Positions 10,800 to 23,775 of a DNA stretch of 64,000 nt are shown one piece after another. The notes under the pieces were generated by a model, which made no database searches, was not told where the DNA came from, and saw only the letters and a list, made by a program, of their open reading frames with translations. Source of the stretch: Sisyra terminalis. Taxonomy: Eukaryota > Arthropoda > Insecta > Neuroptera > Sisyridae. Position 1 is the first letter of the stretch, and each line of letters begins with the position of its first letter. The translations under genes and the position numbers were made by a program. The DNA is taken from NCBI GenBank assembly GCA_958496175.1, contig OY292275.1:47135701-47199700 (forward strand), in the 5' to 3' direction.

Positions 10800-13540
10800 A
10801 CCTAGGTTTAAAAGTAAATCTATATCATTTTTTTTAATTAACACTTAGGTCATTTTCAAGAACTCTATGACCCTTCCTACTACATCCCTGTTGCTTATAG
10901 AATAATATTTACTTTAGTTTGTCTCCTAATCCACCTAAGGGTTTTCTTCCTCTTAAGGGTTAAGGCTGTTCAGTTGATTAGCAGATGACGAACAATAAGC
11001 ACTTTTCCATGTTACTTATGATGAGTCATCCTTGTATGGCTTATTCTATTTTTCTATCTTTGATTTTCGATTTAACTTGTGAACTTTTTTTTTCTTATCC
11101 TTCAGTTCCTGTTCTGTTCCTGTTCCTGTTATAATAATAAGGATGATTTTTGGTAAATTATGGATTAATAAAGAGTATAAAAGCTTAGGTCTGGAGTCAA
11201 ATATGGAAGTACCTTCCATTTAATTTGTGAAAAATGATTTCTTGAGATAATGTATTCCATAACCTTAAGAGGCTTAGATTAAGTAAACCTGACTTTTATT
11301 CTCAAATTTAATTGTTAAAATATTAATTAAGAAGGTTGCAGTTAAGAAGATTGTAAAAATAATTGAGAACAATTTAACTGTTTCATACTATTTTATCAAG
11401 AAATTTGTCTAATATGTCTAATTATTCTATTTTAATATACAAAAGTCTTGATAGTTTTACTTTTAAATTAAATATGCAATTAGATGTTAAAGAAAATGAT
11501 TTACATATGCTTCCTGGTGGACCGATGGTGGACTAATGAATACAAATTTCAAATTACGTTACGAAAAAAATTACGTCAAATTTTCTCGACCTACACATAT
11601 TTATAGTCCTAAGATTTAAGACCTAGTTAAGAACTAAAGATCTTAGTTGATGGAAAACCAACAATAAAATTTATGAGGTGCATTCATCGAAAAATACAAT
11701 AATAAGCTTAATAATATATTCAGTTGTTTCGTTGAATATATCGTTGTATTTAATTGATAAAAAGTTGAAAAAATTATAATTTATTTATCAACCCCTCGTT
11801 GATCTCCCTTCTAATACAAAATGCTTTTCCAGTATTTTCCCCAATTACTTTTAATTTAGCAAAAATGAACCATAAAATTAAACTATTTATGACTTCAAAT
11901 ATTTAGTATTGACCACTATGTACAAATTCAAACGAATTCACAGCTGTAAATATCCATTACCGCCTAAACGCTCCTCTTATATAAATTTATTGATACATTG
12001 AAGCTTTTCATTTAAATTTATCCCGCAACAAGGTGAAAAAGGATAAAAAGTTTAACAGTTTAAATCCTTATTACTGTTTGAAATAAACCTTAAATATTGA
12101 AAGGTTTAAATTTAAAGGTTGAATCCAGTAGCAATTAATTATAAATTACAAATTTAAATGTTTAATTGAGTCTTTTATCGTTTTACTTAACCCATTTTCA
12201 GATCTGGTTAAACTTATATAAGCTTTCATTTACTGCGAGACTTCTGTATAGGAACAAAAAAATAAGCCCCGTAGAATACACGTAGAATATTATACAAGTT
12301 TTTCTATTATATTGAATTATAATTTTAACGTATAAAAATTCGTTTTATTCAAAGTTGTAACAAATAGCAAGTTACGGAACAAAATAATAATCCAGGAGAG
12401 TTTTATTGAAATGGAAATAATAAGTACTTAATTATATTTATCCGAAACAAAATGAAACATTTTGTGTATTTCGCTTTGCAGGAAATTTGAATGTTTGAAC
12501 AATTTTTTTTCGTTCATACATTCTCTGTATATATAATGGTATTATATACAATATATATACATGCTTTTTTATTCATCGTATTCTCGAGTTCGTTTGCTTT
12601 TAAGAGAATTTGTAATATGTTTAAAGATTTTATATTAAATTACTCTCTTTCCGTTTACGAAAATTCATATTATTGTGCTCCATTATAGATATTAAAAAGA
12701 GGCTTATTGATATTTTTAAAATGAATGTTCCCGAATAATGTGATTGGAATGATACATATATGAAATACATATATTATATAAGAATTTTTCGACAAGCTTA
12801 AAAAAATGAACAAATTTTAAAAGTATTGTGTGCTTGAAAAATTTCCAATTAATTTAGGGTCGTCTTCTGAAATCATTAAAGAAGCAATTAAATTAATATT
12901 TAGAATAATTACTTTTAATTAGGTATAAAATAACCATATACCAGGGGCGGTTCGAGAAAAAAATATTTTTATCCCTCTTAGTAAACACAAATTGCTATTT
13001 AAATTGTGAATTGTTTAAATTTTATAAGTCGATAAGGAAAGCTTTCAAAATCAGTGACCTAATTTTGAAATGCTTAATCCATCTCCCAAAATTATAGATC
13101 GTGATAAAGAATTGAATGAACCTTTCATTATTTGTTAATAATTAAAGAGTTGTTAAAACATAAAAGAAATATCTTCAATGAACACTATTGTAGAAGAGTG
13201 CAGCCCATAGTTTGAAAAGTGCTGAAGTTAAAGGTGAGAAAAAAAATCTTTCGACAAATATCGACATCCTTGAAAAGATGACCCAAGTTTATAGAGATTT
13301 CCGTGTGAGACCCTACTCCGACATGTCTAAATCGTAATGAAGAGAATCTTAATGGAGAAATAGTGGATAGTGGAACATTTCAAATACCTTATCTTTCAAT
13401 TATCTTATTAATGAGGAGTGGAATATGAAGCAAGAGATCCCAGTTGCCTTGAGTAATCCAGGGGAATTTTCACAAAGATGAGAAAAAATTTTCTTCATTG
13501 AAATTTATTTCTGGAACTGTGGTTAAAAGTGATCAATTGC
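10800..13540. other. AT-rich DNA, no feature seen
   Basis: No exon-like or element-like structure was recognised apart from short local repeats such as TGTTCCTGTTCCTGTT (11112-11130). Confidence 0.5.
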
Positions 13541-13549
13541 TATGTGTTC

Positions 13550-13900
13550 CTTATTGTCTTATACAGAATGGAAGAATGTTCTCTTAGCCAGAAGCTGTTG
13601 GAAAAGATGGACGTCCTGAATACTATCCTGAAGTTAATTAAGAAGGATCGTGTTCGAAATGAAGATGTTTTACCTAGACAAGGCACCAAAAAACTCTTAT
13701 TGTTTCCGTAAAGAAGAGGAAGCTACTCTATTTTGGACATTTTATGTAAAAAAAGAAATACAATCTGCTCCAGCTAATTATTCAGGATTAGACTCCAAGG
13801 AAAAGAGCTTTGAAAAGAAAGAGGATATACTGGCTGGCTGATTTTCGTGGATGGTTTGCCAAAACCTTGAGAAGACTATATGGCGCTGCGATATATAAAA
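13550..13900 (+). pseudogene. LINE RT C-terminal remnant
   Basis: Conceptual translation across frameshifts gives LYRMEECSLSQKLLEKMD, ILKLIKKDRVRNEDVL, then YFGHFM, LLQLIIQ and WLADFRGWFAKTLRRLYGAA. These match in order the post-RT part of RTE/CR1-type LINEs (LYG.E.W, LK...KD.V.NEDVL, YFGH, ADLR.WF.KT...L). Frames change at least twice, and none of the frames is intact. It shares motif order with the copies at 1.6-2.2 and 18.0 kb but is too diverged to say whether it is the same subfamily. Confidence 0.65.
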
Positions 13901-14204
13901 TTAAAATTGCTATATGATGACTGCCAATTTTAAGCGCTGAAGAGGCAAAACAAGTAGAAAAATATCAATATCTCATATTTTAGCTACTGTACATAAAAAT
14001 TTCAGAAATCAATCACATATATATTTGGTATTACTGTTTCAATGCATCCCTATTCAATGTTTTGTGTGCTTAACATTACATGCATTACTACACACTATAG
14101 AAACTAAATAACATTACTTATGAATTGTATAAGGGTTTTTGTTTAAATTTTATAGTAAAGAGATTTAGTAAATACACAAAACACTTCAAATATGATGGCA
14201 TCTT

Positions 14205-15084
14205 TAAATCATTACGTCCTTCAAGTTAGCAATACTTTTGGAATTTCTAAAATCTAACTACGAAATATTTTGGTGTTTTTTTGTCGATCAAGAGTTCTGG
14301 AAAAATTTTTTTTTCGTTATAATACTTTGTTGAAAAATTCTATCTAGTGCTAAATTGACGTTTAGAGCTTTTTTATAAATACTGAAATTTCGATTTGTTT
14401 TAACGTTTCCAAACACTTGAAAAACTATGAAAAACTAAAGTTTTCGCTTTCCCAGAAAACACCGTTCAAAAAAAAAGCTCTTTTTTGGTATTTCTGAAAT
14501 ATTAAAATTTTCACTTTTAATTGGTGTTTCTTTGTCACTCGAGACTTTTGAACGAAAAAAAATTATCACTTGCATTTTTTTCCGGAAAAAAGATATTCAA
14601 AGAAAAAACTTCATTTGGGTTGCTTTCCAAATATTGTAACTTAATTTTTTTTTGCGCCATTATTGATGTTTTTTTTTTGTATAGAAATGCTCTAAGTATC
14701 AACTTAACACTACAAATGGGTTTTAATAGAAAATTGAGATAATATAAAAGAAGATATCCCAATCCTAAAATGCATGATGGCAAAATTGTCTAGATGTGGC
14801 GCCGCCACAAGTGTGTCTAGAGTACTAACTGGCAGTTACCATAAAAGAACATAGTTTCGGTTAGTTAATATCCTAATCATACTTGTGGCGGCGCCACATC
14901 TTTACACATTTCCCTTTATGCATTGCAAGATAGAAATACCGTCTTTTTTATTACCTTATGGAAAATATGCGAACGACAATTTTTTTTCCAGAACTCTTGA
15001 ACGATCAAAAAACACCAAATTATTTCGTAGTTAAATTCTACAAATTTCAATAGTTTAATGCTAACTTGATGCACGTTAAATTAT
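14205..15084. repeat. long nested fold-back with GC-rich inner arms
   Basis: The outer arms 14205-14313 and 14980-15084 are inverted copies (left CAAGAGTTCTGGAAAAA, AACTACGAAATATTTTGGTG; right TTTTTCCAGAACTCTTGA, ATTTCGTAGTTAAATTC). The inner arms 14792-14812 and 14881-14901 are a perfect 21-bp inverted repeat built around GTGGCGCCGCCAC, and they stand out as GC-rich in very AT-rich DNA. The loop between the inner arms is 68 bp. No open frame of interest. It could be a fold-back or MULE-like element; the family is not recognised. Confidence 0.7.
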
Positions 15085-15089
15085 TGCGT

Positions 15090-16910
15090 TTCAAACGCCA
15101 ATACTTATGGTACCATTATTTTAAATAATTTTCTGTTATCACTAAGAGCTTTGCGACTGTTTTACTTTTTTTTAACCTACATCCGTTAAGAATTGGTTGA
15201 ATTTAAAAATGTATTTGTTTTGCTTATTTAATTTTTCTTAAAATAATCAGATTTTGTTTGAAAAATTCCACCAAAGCATTGATTTAAGAAAAATTTTCTT
15301 TGATTATAAATGTTTATAATTTTTTCCAGAAAGAAATGTAGTGAATTTTTCTTGAACTTTGCATGTTTCAAAACGTTTAGTTTTTTCTCAAATGGTTTAC
15401 TTTTTCCGGAAATCAATTGTGGAAAATAAAAATGTCAAATAGAACAGAGAAAAGTTTCATTTATCACCGATAACTTTTGCACCTACCGAATAATAGCTTT
15501 GTAAGTTTTAGCGTTGTTGAATGTGTATAGCTACGATGACTTCAAAAGTTTTCAAAAATAATTTGATTATCTTCATCTATTCTAATTTAATGTGACATTG
15601 ATTGAAACATTCCCTTCCGCATTCAAATGCGATCGTTTGAAATCAGTTAAATTCGATTGTAGCACAGTTCGAAACGTTTTCGACCTACTTCTCGTCTTTC
15701 TTTTCAATAATTATTTTTCTTTGAATTCCCCTGAATAAAATATTCGATAAAAATAAATAAAAAAGCGTTTTTGTTTTTTTTTTTTGAATACAGATAAGGA
15801 CATTTTATGAGAAATATTATTTTTTAGTTTTCGGTATTGCAAACCGAGAATGAATAACCAACAGAACAATGGCAGAATTAAAACAAGATTTTCAATATTT
15901 TTTGTCGTTATTAATCTCTCGCGGGAATCAACGTCTTTTGGTGGAGGCTTTCAAGGTGAAAACAAATATGCCATTTACTCACAGTGGCCACTCGAAAAAA
16001 TGAGAAGAAAATATGAGTCCATTGTAGGTATTGTATATTTTTATCCAATTTCGAAAGAGGCTAACGAGCGTGGTGAGACCAGATTAGGCGAGTTTAACCA
16101 AAGATTACCTTCTCACCCTTGCCTATGTCCCACGTGTCATTTTTTTCAGACTTGGTCTGCTACAATTTCACGTGTATGTTATAATACTTTAAATCTAAGA
16201 TAAATAACGGGTCACAGCCAGGGGCGGCTGAAACTGATGAAAATAAAAGCGCACCTCGCATGTCTTTCTTCATCTGGAAAGCTCTACGAAAATTGGAATA
16301 AAATATAAAATATAAAAAAAAATAAATGGAATGATAAATATTGCAAATGTTCCTAGCAATTCGAGAAATGTAAGCATTTGATTTTCACGCTTTTGTGATC
16401 GCTTTCTTTAAGTGTGAAATGATGAATTCGTTCCATATTAAAAAGCTTTTGTGCTTTATGTATGACATTGTTTCAGAACTTATGAATGGAAGCAGTTGTG
16501 TTTGTTTAATGCGTTAAATGTGAGAGGGAACTGATTAAAATCATATTTTTTTTATTCAATGCAATCAATGTTGGATAAACGTAATACAAAAAAAAAGTTT
16601 CTCTAAAATTTCAAACTGTTAACAATGCTCCAAAATGAAAACAGAACATAATTAAATGTTTTTTTTTTTCTAATAGAAGCTTAAAATTAGTTTTGAAAAT
16701 ACAATAGGTCTTCAATAGTTTGCATTAAAGAATTTTCTTGTTTTAGAACCCAAGAATTGGTGTATTTCTTTTCTAGAAATACATCGATGAGTGCAGAAGG
16801 TATTCAAGCGATTTAAGTGATTTCATTTTTAAAGTTTGTAAAGTTGTTAGAGAAAAAAGAAAATAAAGTCACCAAAATTAAAGTATTGTATAATATCGTC
16901 GAGTAATAGT
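15090..16910. other. no gene recognised
   Basis: The longest frame is 117 codons at 15850-16203. Its translation has no domain, signal peptide or family resemblance I recognise, so I do not call it a gene. Otherwise AT-rich DNA with poly-A/T tracts. Confidence 0.45.
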
Positions 16911-16915
16911 GTTAA

Positions 16916-17078
16916 CCTGCTAAGTTCATTTTAACAGATTTTACAGGGGAAGGAAAAAATGAATATAAGCGACATAACTTAGTGATAATAGTAGGTTTTC
17001 GTTGCATGTTATATTTCGAAATTTCTATACTTAAAGTGATTTATGAGACAAAAAAATATTAAAAATTAACTTAGCAGG
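16916..17078. repeat. MITE-like element with CCTGCTAAGTT ends
   Basis: CCTGCTAAGTT (16916-16926) is perfectly inverted as AACTTAGCAGG (17068-17078). The element is 163 bp, AT-rich and non-coding. The flanks contain TTAA on the left and ATATTA on the right, so a TTA or TA target duplication is possible but not proven. Confidence 0.55.
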
Positions 17079-17114
17079 ATATTACTTTAGGTTGACGATA
17101 TATAATAGTGTATC

Positions 17115-17300
17115 ACTATTAACTTCCCGTGAGGTATTCCCAGCCCAACACTGATACAACTAACAAATGATAAAATTTGTCAAATGATTGAAACCTAAAT
17201 GACAGTTGAAACCATAACAAAAATAATTTATTCAAAAATTTGAGGCAATTATATTAGGTTTTTACAAATACGTATGTGTTTACAATTTTGATTTTCTGTC
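17115..17300 (+). repeat. unclassified dispersed repeat family, copy 1
   Basis: This copy shares ordered blocks with 40905-41105 (plus) and with the minus strand of 49860-49995 and 50460-50665: CCCGTGA, CCCAACACTGATACAAC, ACAAATG, GATTGAA, AATGACAGTTGAAA, and a GTGTTTACAAT / CTGTCTTT.CCGA end followed by a TA-rich tail. No tRNA-like promoter boxes or inverted termini were found. It is about 190 bp. Confidence 0.7.
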
Positions 17301-17307
17301 TTTACCG

Positions 17308-17308
<1 letters not shown>

Positions 17309-17361
<53 letters not shown>
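17309..17361. repeat. (TA)n microsatellite
   Basis: A nearly pure TA dinucleotide run of about 26 units sits directly between the end of the dispersed repeat and the solo LTR. Confidence 0.95.
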
Positions 17362-17364
<3 letters not shown>

Positions 17365-17800
17365 AACGTGACGTCTCAAAACTGTATTGAGATGGCGTTT
17401 ATTCGTTCTTTTAATTTCTTTTGGAAATAAATAATCACTTTCACACTTAACAATCATTTTTTTTTATTACACTGTGTACACTTTTTATTACACAATTACG
17501 CTTGTCAAAACAATCACTTAAATGACAATAATCACTTTTAAATCTAAATCACAATAAAAATCGCTTTGTTGTAACGGAAATTTCAATCTAAACTTTCGTA
17601 CAGAACTCTTTTTGGCTTGAGCTAAGTGCCTTACCCGCAACCCGCAACCCAACATTCCAGAATGTTCTAGCGTTCCCTAGACACTTCTAGAGTAATGTAT
17701 ATGTGCATTCGCATTGGTGGAAGAGAGAAAGAAGTCACTCAGCCAATCGCGTGCCGGTATGGCATAAAGAGAGAGACAGACTTCTTCCTTTTCTGTTACA
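17362..17800 (-). mobile_element. solo LTR, copy 1
   Basis: On the minus strand this 439-bp segment runs TGTAACAGAAAAGGA ... GACGTCACGTTACA, with the 5'-TG...CA-3' ends expected of an LTR. The flanks give a possible ATAT duplication, though the left side is a TA microsatellite, so this is weak. A shorter homologue lies at 30479-30860. There is no primer-binding site or gag/pol next to it, so it is most simply a solo LTR. The promoter elements seen in copy 2 are less clear here. Confidence 0.7.
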
Positions 17801-17929
17801 ATATAATGTATGTTTGCCTATTATTAGAATTATGATACGTTTTCTTGAATTTAAATATCGTTTTTCTTCTTAAGCTACCATCACCTACTAAAGTTTGGCA
17901 GTTTAACTGACTATATAATATTGCGTAAA

Positions 17930-18300
17930 ACCAAACCCCTGAATATTTTTGTGGAGATTCATCAAAATCATTGATGTTGATCTTTTAACCAAGAGTTCTG
18001 CTTTCGTCTCATTGATCTTATGCCCTTTGATTTTCCTTGGATGGCAAATCGGGGGTTACTGAATATAGAAGTGGCTTTCCCTCATGGCTTGTCTTATATA
18101 CTGTAGCCTTGTTTTTTTGATGACTAACATAAGCTTATTTTTTTACCCATTCATCTGATTACTTCCACAATGGTTAATATGTCTACCAGGGATATTGCGT
18201 AGAAAACACGTACATCTCAAATGCGTTGATGCGGTTTTCCAGTGAACTGTTCAAGGTCTAAGTCTTGCAACCATAGAACCGGAAAGAAGATATCATTAGT
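17930..18300 (-). pseudogene. LINE RT C-terminal remnant
   Basis: Minus-strand translation gives RLRP-type upstream debris, then LEQ, LENRINAFEMYVF, VDILTIVEVI, KKISLC, and QGKSKGIRSMRRKQNSWLKD. These match the LINE order LYG.ETWTL, INAFEMW.YRR, W.D..TN, GKI.GKRS.GR.Q.SWLKD. Stops and frameshifts are present throughout. It belongs to the same general class as 1.6-2.2 kb and 13.6 kb. Confidence 0.65.
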
Positions 18301-18769
18301 TTATGAAAAGAACATTTTTGTTAAAGAGTACATTACCACATAATCAGCTTCTATAACTGGGAATTGTTTTCGGGAATTATATTATTTTACTTTTAGTTGA
18401 TTCTTCAATTATATTTATTATTTCGAAACAAGTCTGAAGATATTTATGTATGCTCTATAAATGCATTATCGTGGTGTATATCTTATCCTGCAGTATTAAC
18501 AATGAATTACTTAAACGCTATACTTTTGCAAAAGGATTTTCTTCTATTTATTAAATGTTTTATTTAATTATATATTTTCTATTCTGATTCAATACTAATA
18601 CCATTTTTTAACACTCTTTTTCGTTTTTCGGGCAGTAGCATGATTTCACGACCTTTAAATATTTGTTCTTTGTTGACAAAAATCGAATTTAGACGAACTT
18701 TGACCTTCAAATCTGATTGTGAATCTAATCTAATTCGAATGTTTTTTTCATTTAAAGTATAATTTAGAG

Positions 18770-18973
18770 TAGCGTTTCTTGCGGTGGTGCCAGAACCTCT
18801 GGGATGCGGGAAAAGCCCCTAACAATATAAATTATTAGTTTTTTCACAATTAATTACAATAAATCTCACAAAAAATGTATTTTTCTAAACTAATAAATAG
18901 AATCACGCTTTTCAATGGGCTGCGGATGTTAAGATGCAAAAGAATGCGGCTCATTTATGATGTTAAGACACAT
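18770..18973. mobile_element. decayed hAT-type MITE
   Basis: Internal blocks (CCCCTAACAATATAAATTA, CTCACAAAAAATGTATTTTT, GAATGCGGCTCATTTA) match the hAT MITEs at 7795, 8188 and 23776. Both termini have diverged, and no target duplication is visible. Confidence 0.55.
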
Positions 18974-18979
18974 TTATTT

Positions 18980-20690
18980 AGAGGATCTAGAAAATAAAAT
19001 TCAGAAGATTTGAGATTTGAAGAGTACCTTTTTTTAAAAACAGCTGCCTTATTTTTTTGCCTGAAAAATAACTAATATTTTATTAGCGTGGAATCATGCA
19101 ACTGTCAGAAAAATAGCGATAGGTGTCAAGCTAGAATAGACTTTGAAAAGATTCAGTATAGAATCCGAACGATTACGCACTAAACTTGCTGGATAACAGT
19201 AAAGCTAGAATGGCCAACAGAGGGTACCCAGTTTCAGGCAAGTATAGAGATCAATTATATCTTCATGAATGAGATTCAACTGTCAATAAAATACCTTCCC
19301 TCCCAAAAACTCAATAAACTACTCTGGACTCGATTATGGTTGGTTCGAAGAAAGAAATTAATAGTTTTCCTAATTTGACATTTGTATGTTTGTGGTTCCC
19401 CTTCCGAATGATCTAATATGAAATTAGGTCACTTCATACTTTCATTTGTGTTTTTTTATTATGCTGCATGACTTCAACTTACCTAAATCCGCCTCTGGAA
19501 GCAGTGGACGTGTCAAATAAATCAAAAAAATAAAATAAAATTGCTTGCAATTTTTTGAATCAACCACTTCTTTGTTCTTCGTGTTCAATTTATGATTATT
19601 TGTATAAAATTAAAGTCACATTTAGTTTACCCCAAAAACAACATGTCATGTTTGTTATGTATTTAATGATAACTCTATTCGTATAAATTCATTGGATTTG
19701 CCTCAAACGTAATTTGTGAATTTAAATTGAAAATTTGCAGCATTGTTTGCAGCAGTGTTGTTGAAAACATACAATAAAATATTATTAAAACATGTTAGTT
19801 CCGTGAAAATGCACAATAAATAATATAAGGTACGTTGAATTTCATCACACAACAAACGTCCTTCTCGCATCTACCTTTGTAATGTATTAGATTGTAAATA
19901 ATTCGAGTGTAACATTCCCATGTTTTCTGATTCAATGAGATTGAATCTTAAATTGCATGTTATTTCTCGATCGACAAAGTTTTCTCGTTTATTAAATGAA
20001 CGATTTCGATATGCCAAAACGAATTGTTGCGAAAGAGATTTGCAGATAAAAGAATTCATTTACTTGCACATACTTACACATTTTTGAAGTAGATAAAATC
20101 GCGTTTTTGTAGAAAAAAATAAAATAAAACTTATCCGCTTTACTTTGCCAATGATGCAACCTAGGTAAATATGATAAATGTGCAAAGCGCACACTTGTGA
20201 GATAATAATTTTTGGCTAAAGGCCAGAATTTCCCGGCTAAAATATGATATTAAATAGCAAAAATAAGAAACTTTTCCAATGGAAATTTAATATCTGGATA
20301 TGTTTGCGCTTAAGAATTAACTTTTTTTTTATTGCAAGGATAACAGTAAGTAGTTTTTCATGTCGCAAATAATTGCATTGCAGTATAATACATAATTACA
20401 ATGCAGTTAATTAATTTATTGTGTATTGTGCACAAGTAAATAAAACTGTGGTGAAATACTTTCATGGTAGTGTGAACTTGATAATGGAAAATTTAATTGT
20501 TTAAAAGAAAAAAAATAAAATTAAAAATCAAAATGTTATTTTCCATTTTATTGTAAAAAATATCGACTAAAGCACAGTATTCTTTTAAAAAGTTTTAACT
20601 ATTATTTCCTAGAAGTTTCATAAAGAAAAGCGACTTGCAAAACGTCAAGGCTGTGCCTTTGAAAACGACAGAAACTAATACACACCTACT
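18980..20690. other. AT-rich DNA, no gene seen
   Basis: A segment ending AAATCCGCCTCTGG at 19486-19499 looks like an inverted hAT-type end (CCAGAGGCGGATTT), but its partner was not located. Nothing else was recognised. Confidence 0.4.
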
Positions 20691-21031
20691 TAATACATTT
20701 TTGAAGTTATACTACTTTACCGGCGTTTTGAAAACGAAATTAATGATAGTGAATTGTTAAAAAACAACGCATTAAAGTAACAGTATAAAGTTGCTTTCAA
20801 ACGGTTAGGGAGAAAGAACAGTTCAAGCGGGCGAAATTTGGCCAATTTTTGGGAGCGATATGCATAGTAGTAAAACGACTAAAATACTCTATCGCATCGA
20901 TCAAGTTAAGCACTCACATATGTTTTTTGTTTATTGGAAGAGGATTCAATGATCTCGAACAATCCTGAATCATAAATGAAGTTTTATAGCTAGCGAACAG
21001 GCAGAAACAGTCAGATTGGTTAAAACCTTTA
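20691..21031 (+). repeat. long unclassified repeat, copy 1 (inverted partner at 50.7-51.1 kb)
   Basis: This stretch matches the reverse complement of 50741-51083 for about 330 bp, with high similarity by eye. Shared blocks include TTAAAGTAACAGTAT, CAAACGGTTAG, GAGAAAGAAC, TTTTTGGGAGCGATATG, CTCTATCGCAT and TATAGCTAGCGAACAG. This copy carries a roughly 28-bp insertion near 20740-20768. No coding frame is shared between the copies, and no terminal repeat or tail was recognised. Confidence 0.8.
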
Positions 21032-21032
21032 A

Positions 21033-21200
21033 GTGGCCCATACACGATCAATATTATTGTGCAATATGGGTTGCACAATATATTGACGGCGATTCCTAGT
21101 TGGTCAATATTATTGTAAAATTTGTTAGTTTGTGCAAAATATTGTATCCTATGGAGGTAATATTGAAGGCTGTGCAATATAATTAATTGCATATTGTAAT
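21033..21200. repeat. palindrome-rich stretch beginning GTGGCCCATACACG
   Basis: Directly after the long repeat comes GTGGCCCATACACGATC, then repeated CAATATTATTG and TGCAATAT/ATATTGCA blocks that can fold on themselves. It resembles a MITE end, but only one terminus is seen. Confidence 0.3.
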
Positions 21201-22720
21201 TGACAATGTAATTACATTGGAAACACTAGGTTGGAATGTGATCGGTCTTACACATTTTGTAATTCAAGATTCTTTTACTATTCTAATCTATAAAATGAAA
21301 TATTTCAGCATAAACTTAAATTTTAGGTATTATTGCTATAAGTCAAAGATTTGATTGGGAAGCACTATTTCTTTACTATTATTATGAAACTTGATGTACA
21401 ATTAGTAGTAAGGATCCCAAATGTACAATTAAGGCAATTTAATACAACTTTATAAGTTATTGTAACTATCAAAAGCTTTTTCATAACCGTTAAGTACTGA
21501 ATCTTCAGATTGCCTATTTGAAATAATGCCAACGTCTATATTTCATTACAATTTCCAATGTAAAAAAACCATTCCAAATCTTGAAAATAGCGATTAGCTT
21601 AAATTAACAATTCAAATTAAAGTTCAAGTTTTAATTTTCCCAAAGTATTTATTAACTTATTTTTAATCTCGTTAAATAATTGAATAATAGCCATAAAGTG
21701 GCTACTTATTCCTTATCACTATTTTCTTATTATTTTTTCCTCAAAATTTTTAACTTTCTTAAAAAAAAAGTTTTGAGCCTAAAGTTTTCCTGAAACACTT
21801 TTCATGGTAAACTGAAGTACAAAAATGCTATTAATAATAATTTCTCCATATTTCTTCAATTTCAATTTGGATTTATCAATTGTTTTTCCCAATTTTATTG
21901 TTAACAGTAGGAAAGTATATAGACATTTAGCAATTACAAATTTGATCGTATCAATATTTTGAAATAAAGGAACAGAAAACTAATAAATAACACAAGCATA
22001 AAATATATTTATATTTTACATGGCTGAAACTTTTAATTGAAAAATCTAAAAATAACTCTAGTATCAACAAAATAATGTCGTACCCAGTGATCAGTGGTTA
22101 TCGATCAGTCAAGTTGAATGGAAAATATGTCATATAAAAATCAGTCGTAAACATTTACGTGCGCTTAACAATCAATACAGTTTTATATATTTTCAATCTC
22201 AGTTTAGTACAATAGATAGTGGAATTAAAAGATTTTTATAAGAACATTATATACATATTTTCTTATGTGTAGAAAGTTATGCGAAGAATCTTAAGTCTTA
22301 TGATAAATTTGATGTAAAAAAAGCATGAGTTTTACAAAACCTGACTACCACTGAACCCAATTGGGAATTTTGGTACTTGATTTTGAAAAAATGGATTTGA
22401 ATGTTTTTTTTTTTGCAAACATGTTTTTATCTTTTCCATCGTTATGCGATTTTAATTTCCTAAGTAAATTTTCAATATTTTTTCTTCGAACCTTTCTACT
22501 TCTCATCAGTGAGGTCCTTTTGGTCGACAAAGTTATTTTTTTTTGGAAAAACTTGTAAATGCATATTTTTTTACATTCATAGGTGTTTTTTTGCCAAAAC
22601 ATATATACTTAAACCATTTCTTCGTTAAATTTTCACAATATTCCTTTAACGATCAATAGTTTGTTTAAGGCTTTAGATCCGTCTAAGAAATACGTCACTC
22701 AGAGTTTAAGCCATTCTAAC
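21201..22720. other. AT-rich DNA, no gene seen
   Basis: Overlapping frames at 22345-22602 on both strands are lysine-rich on one strand and phenylalanine-rich on the other, as expected of poly-A/T tracts. No feature was recognised. Confidence 0.5.
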
Positions 22721-22721
22721 G

Positions 22722-22734
22722 CCCCCCCCCCCCC
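22722..22734. repeat. poly-C tract in a possible repeat remnant
   Basis: A run of 13 C is followed by TCCATCCTTCGTCCGTTGCG and TAACATTTTC. The surrounding GC-rich patch looks like part of a degraded interspersed repeat, but no ends were found. Confidence 0.5.
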
Positions 22735-23775
22735 TCCATCCTTCGTCCGTTGCGTAACATTTTCAAGGAATTTCTTGGTTCTTCTACTGTTCATTAAACT
22801 TTATTGAATCGTAACAGAAAGAAGAAAGAAAAGAAACCAAAAAATAAGTTTAAGTATCATCAGGGGTGTCTAATATGGCTTTGTAGAGGGCCAGATTTAA
22901 GATTTTGATTTCCGCAGCGGGCCAAAAAAATATTCAATACTAAGGTAAAATTATACAAAGATGGCTTAAAAGTTAACAAGTTCACAAGTCGTATATCGGA
23001 CAGGCCTGTACTAGATGAATTAAGATTGTCATGTTTCTTTAAAATCCACATCCGAATCTTTTTTTCATATCTTGTGACACTAGATTCTCCTCTCTCCTCA
23101 CCCCTATTGTAAACGAATGTATTTTATGAACGGCCGCTTCTGTATATTTATTTCTTTATCTCTAAGTTTATGTTTTCGATACAAGCTTCCCTTCTAATTT
23201 TCAAAAAATAAATATTTATTGATATTAAATTTTATACATTTTCATGGAATATATCATATTTAGATATTTATTTGTTGTGTTAATCATTTCATTGCGCTTT
23301 TTCCTATTATCAAATGCAGGAATTGAGCTTTTATTGTACAGTTGATTAGAAAAATGAATTTTTTTTTATTAAAAAGCGATCTATTATATAGCTTTGAGCT
23401 TTGAGGCACTGAAAACATTCCCAAAAGAACAAAACAGAATTGCAAATGTCAACTTTGACAAATAACAATTTTAAAAATAAATTCACAATAAACGAGCAAA
23501 TATTTTTTAATTGTTTTGGCTTTGTTAATTATAGCTTAAAGCTCTAGAAGTGAATCAAAAACAATGCTATTTTTTACGGTCAATGAAGATGCTACATTAA
23601 TTTCAAATGTATCAATGGGATTAGAATAGTTTTATGAACGTTAGTTCCACATTTTACCTTGGTAAAGATGAACTTTAATATAGTAGGTAGTTGTATGATT
23701 ATCATCCATAATTTTTTTTCCAATTAAGAAAACAAGTTTATACTAATTTTGAATCTGTCTTTTATTAATCTAGAT

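Noticed and set aside
12942..12950. CAGGGGCGG at 12942 and 16219 as hAT-type ends
   Set aside because: Only nine bases match, with no inverted partner or duplication found.
15850..16203. 117-codon open frame beginning MNNQQNNG
   Set aside because: It is one of the longest frames outside transposons, but it has no domain, no family resemblance, no promoter or splice context, and its length is within chance in 64 kb.
22345..22602. Overlapping frames on both strands
   Set aside because: Lysine-rich and phenylalanine-rich translations of the same poly-A/T DNA; no conserved sequence.
22862..22950. Possible hAT end CAGGGGTGTCTAATATGGC with GGGCCAGATTT
   Set aside because: It resembles common hAT ends, but only one end is visible and the body cannot be assigned.
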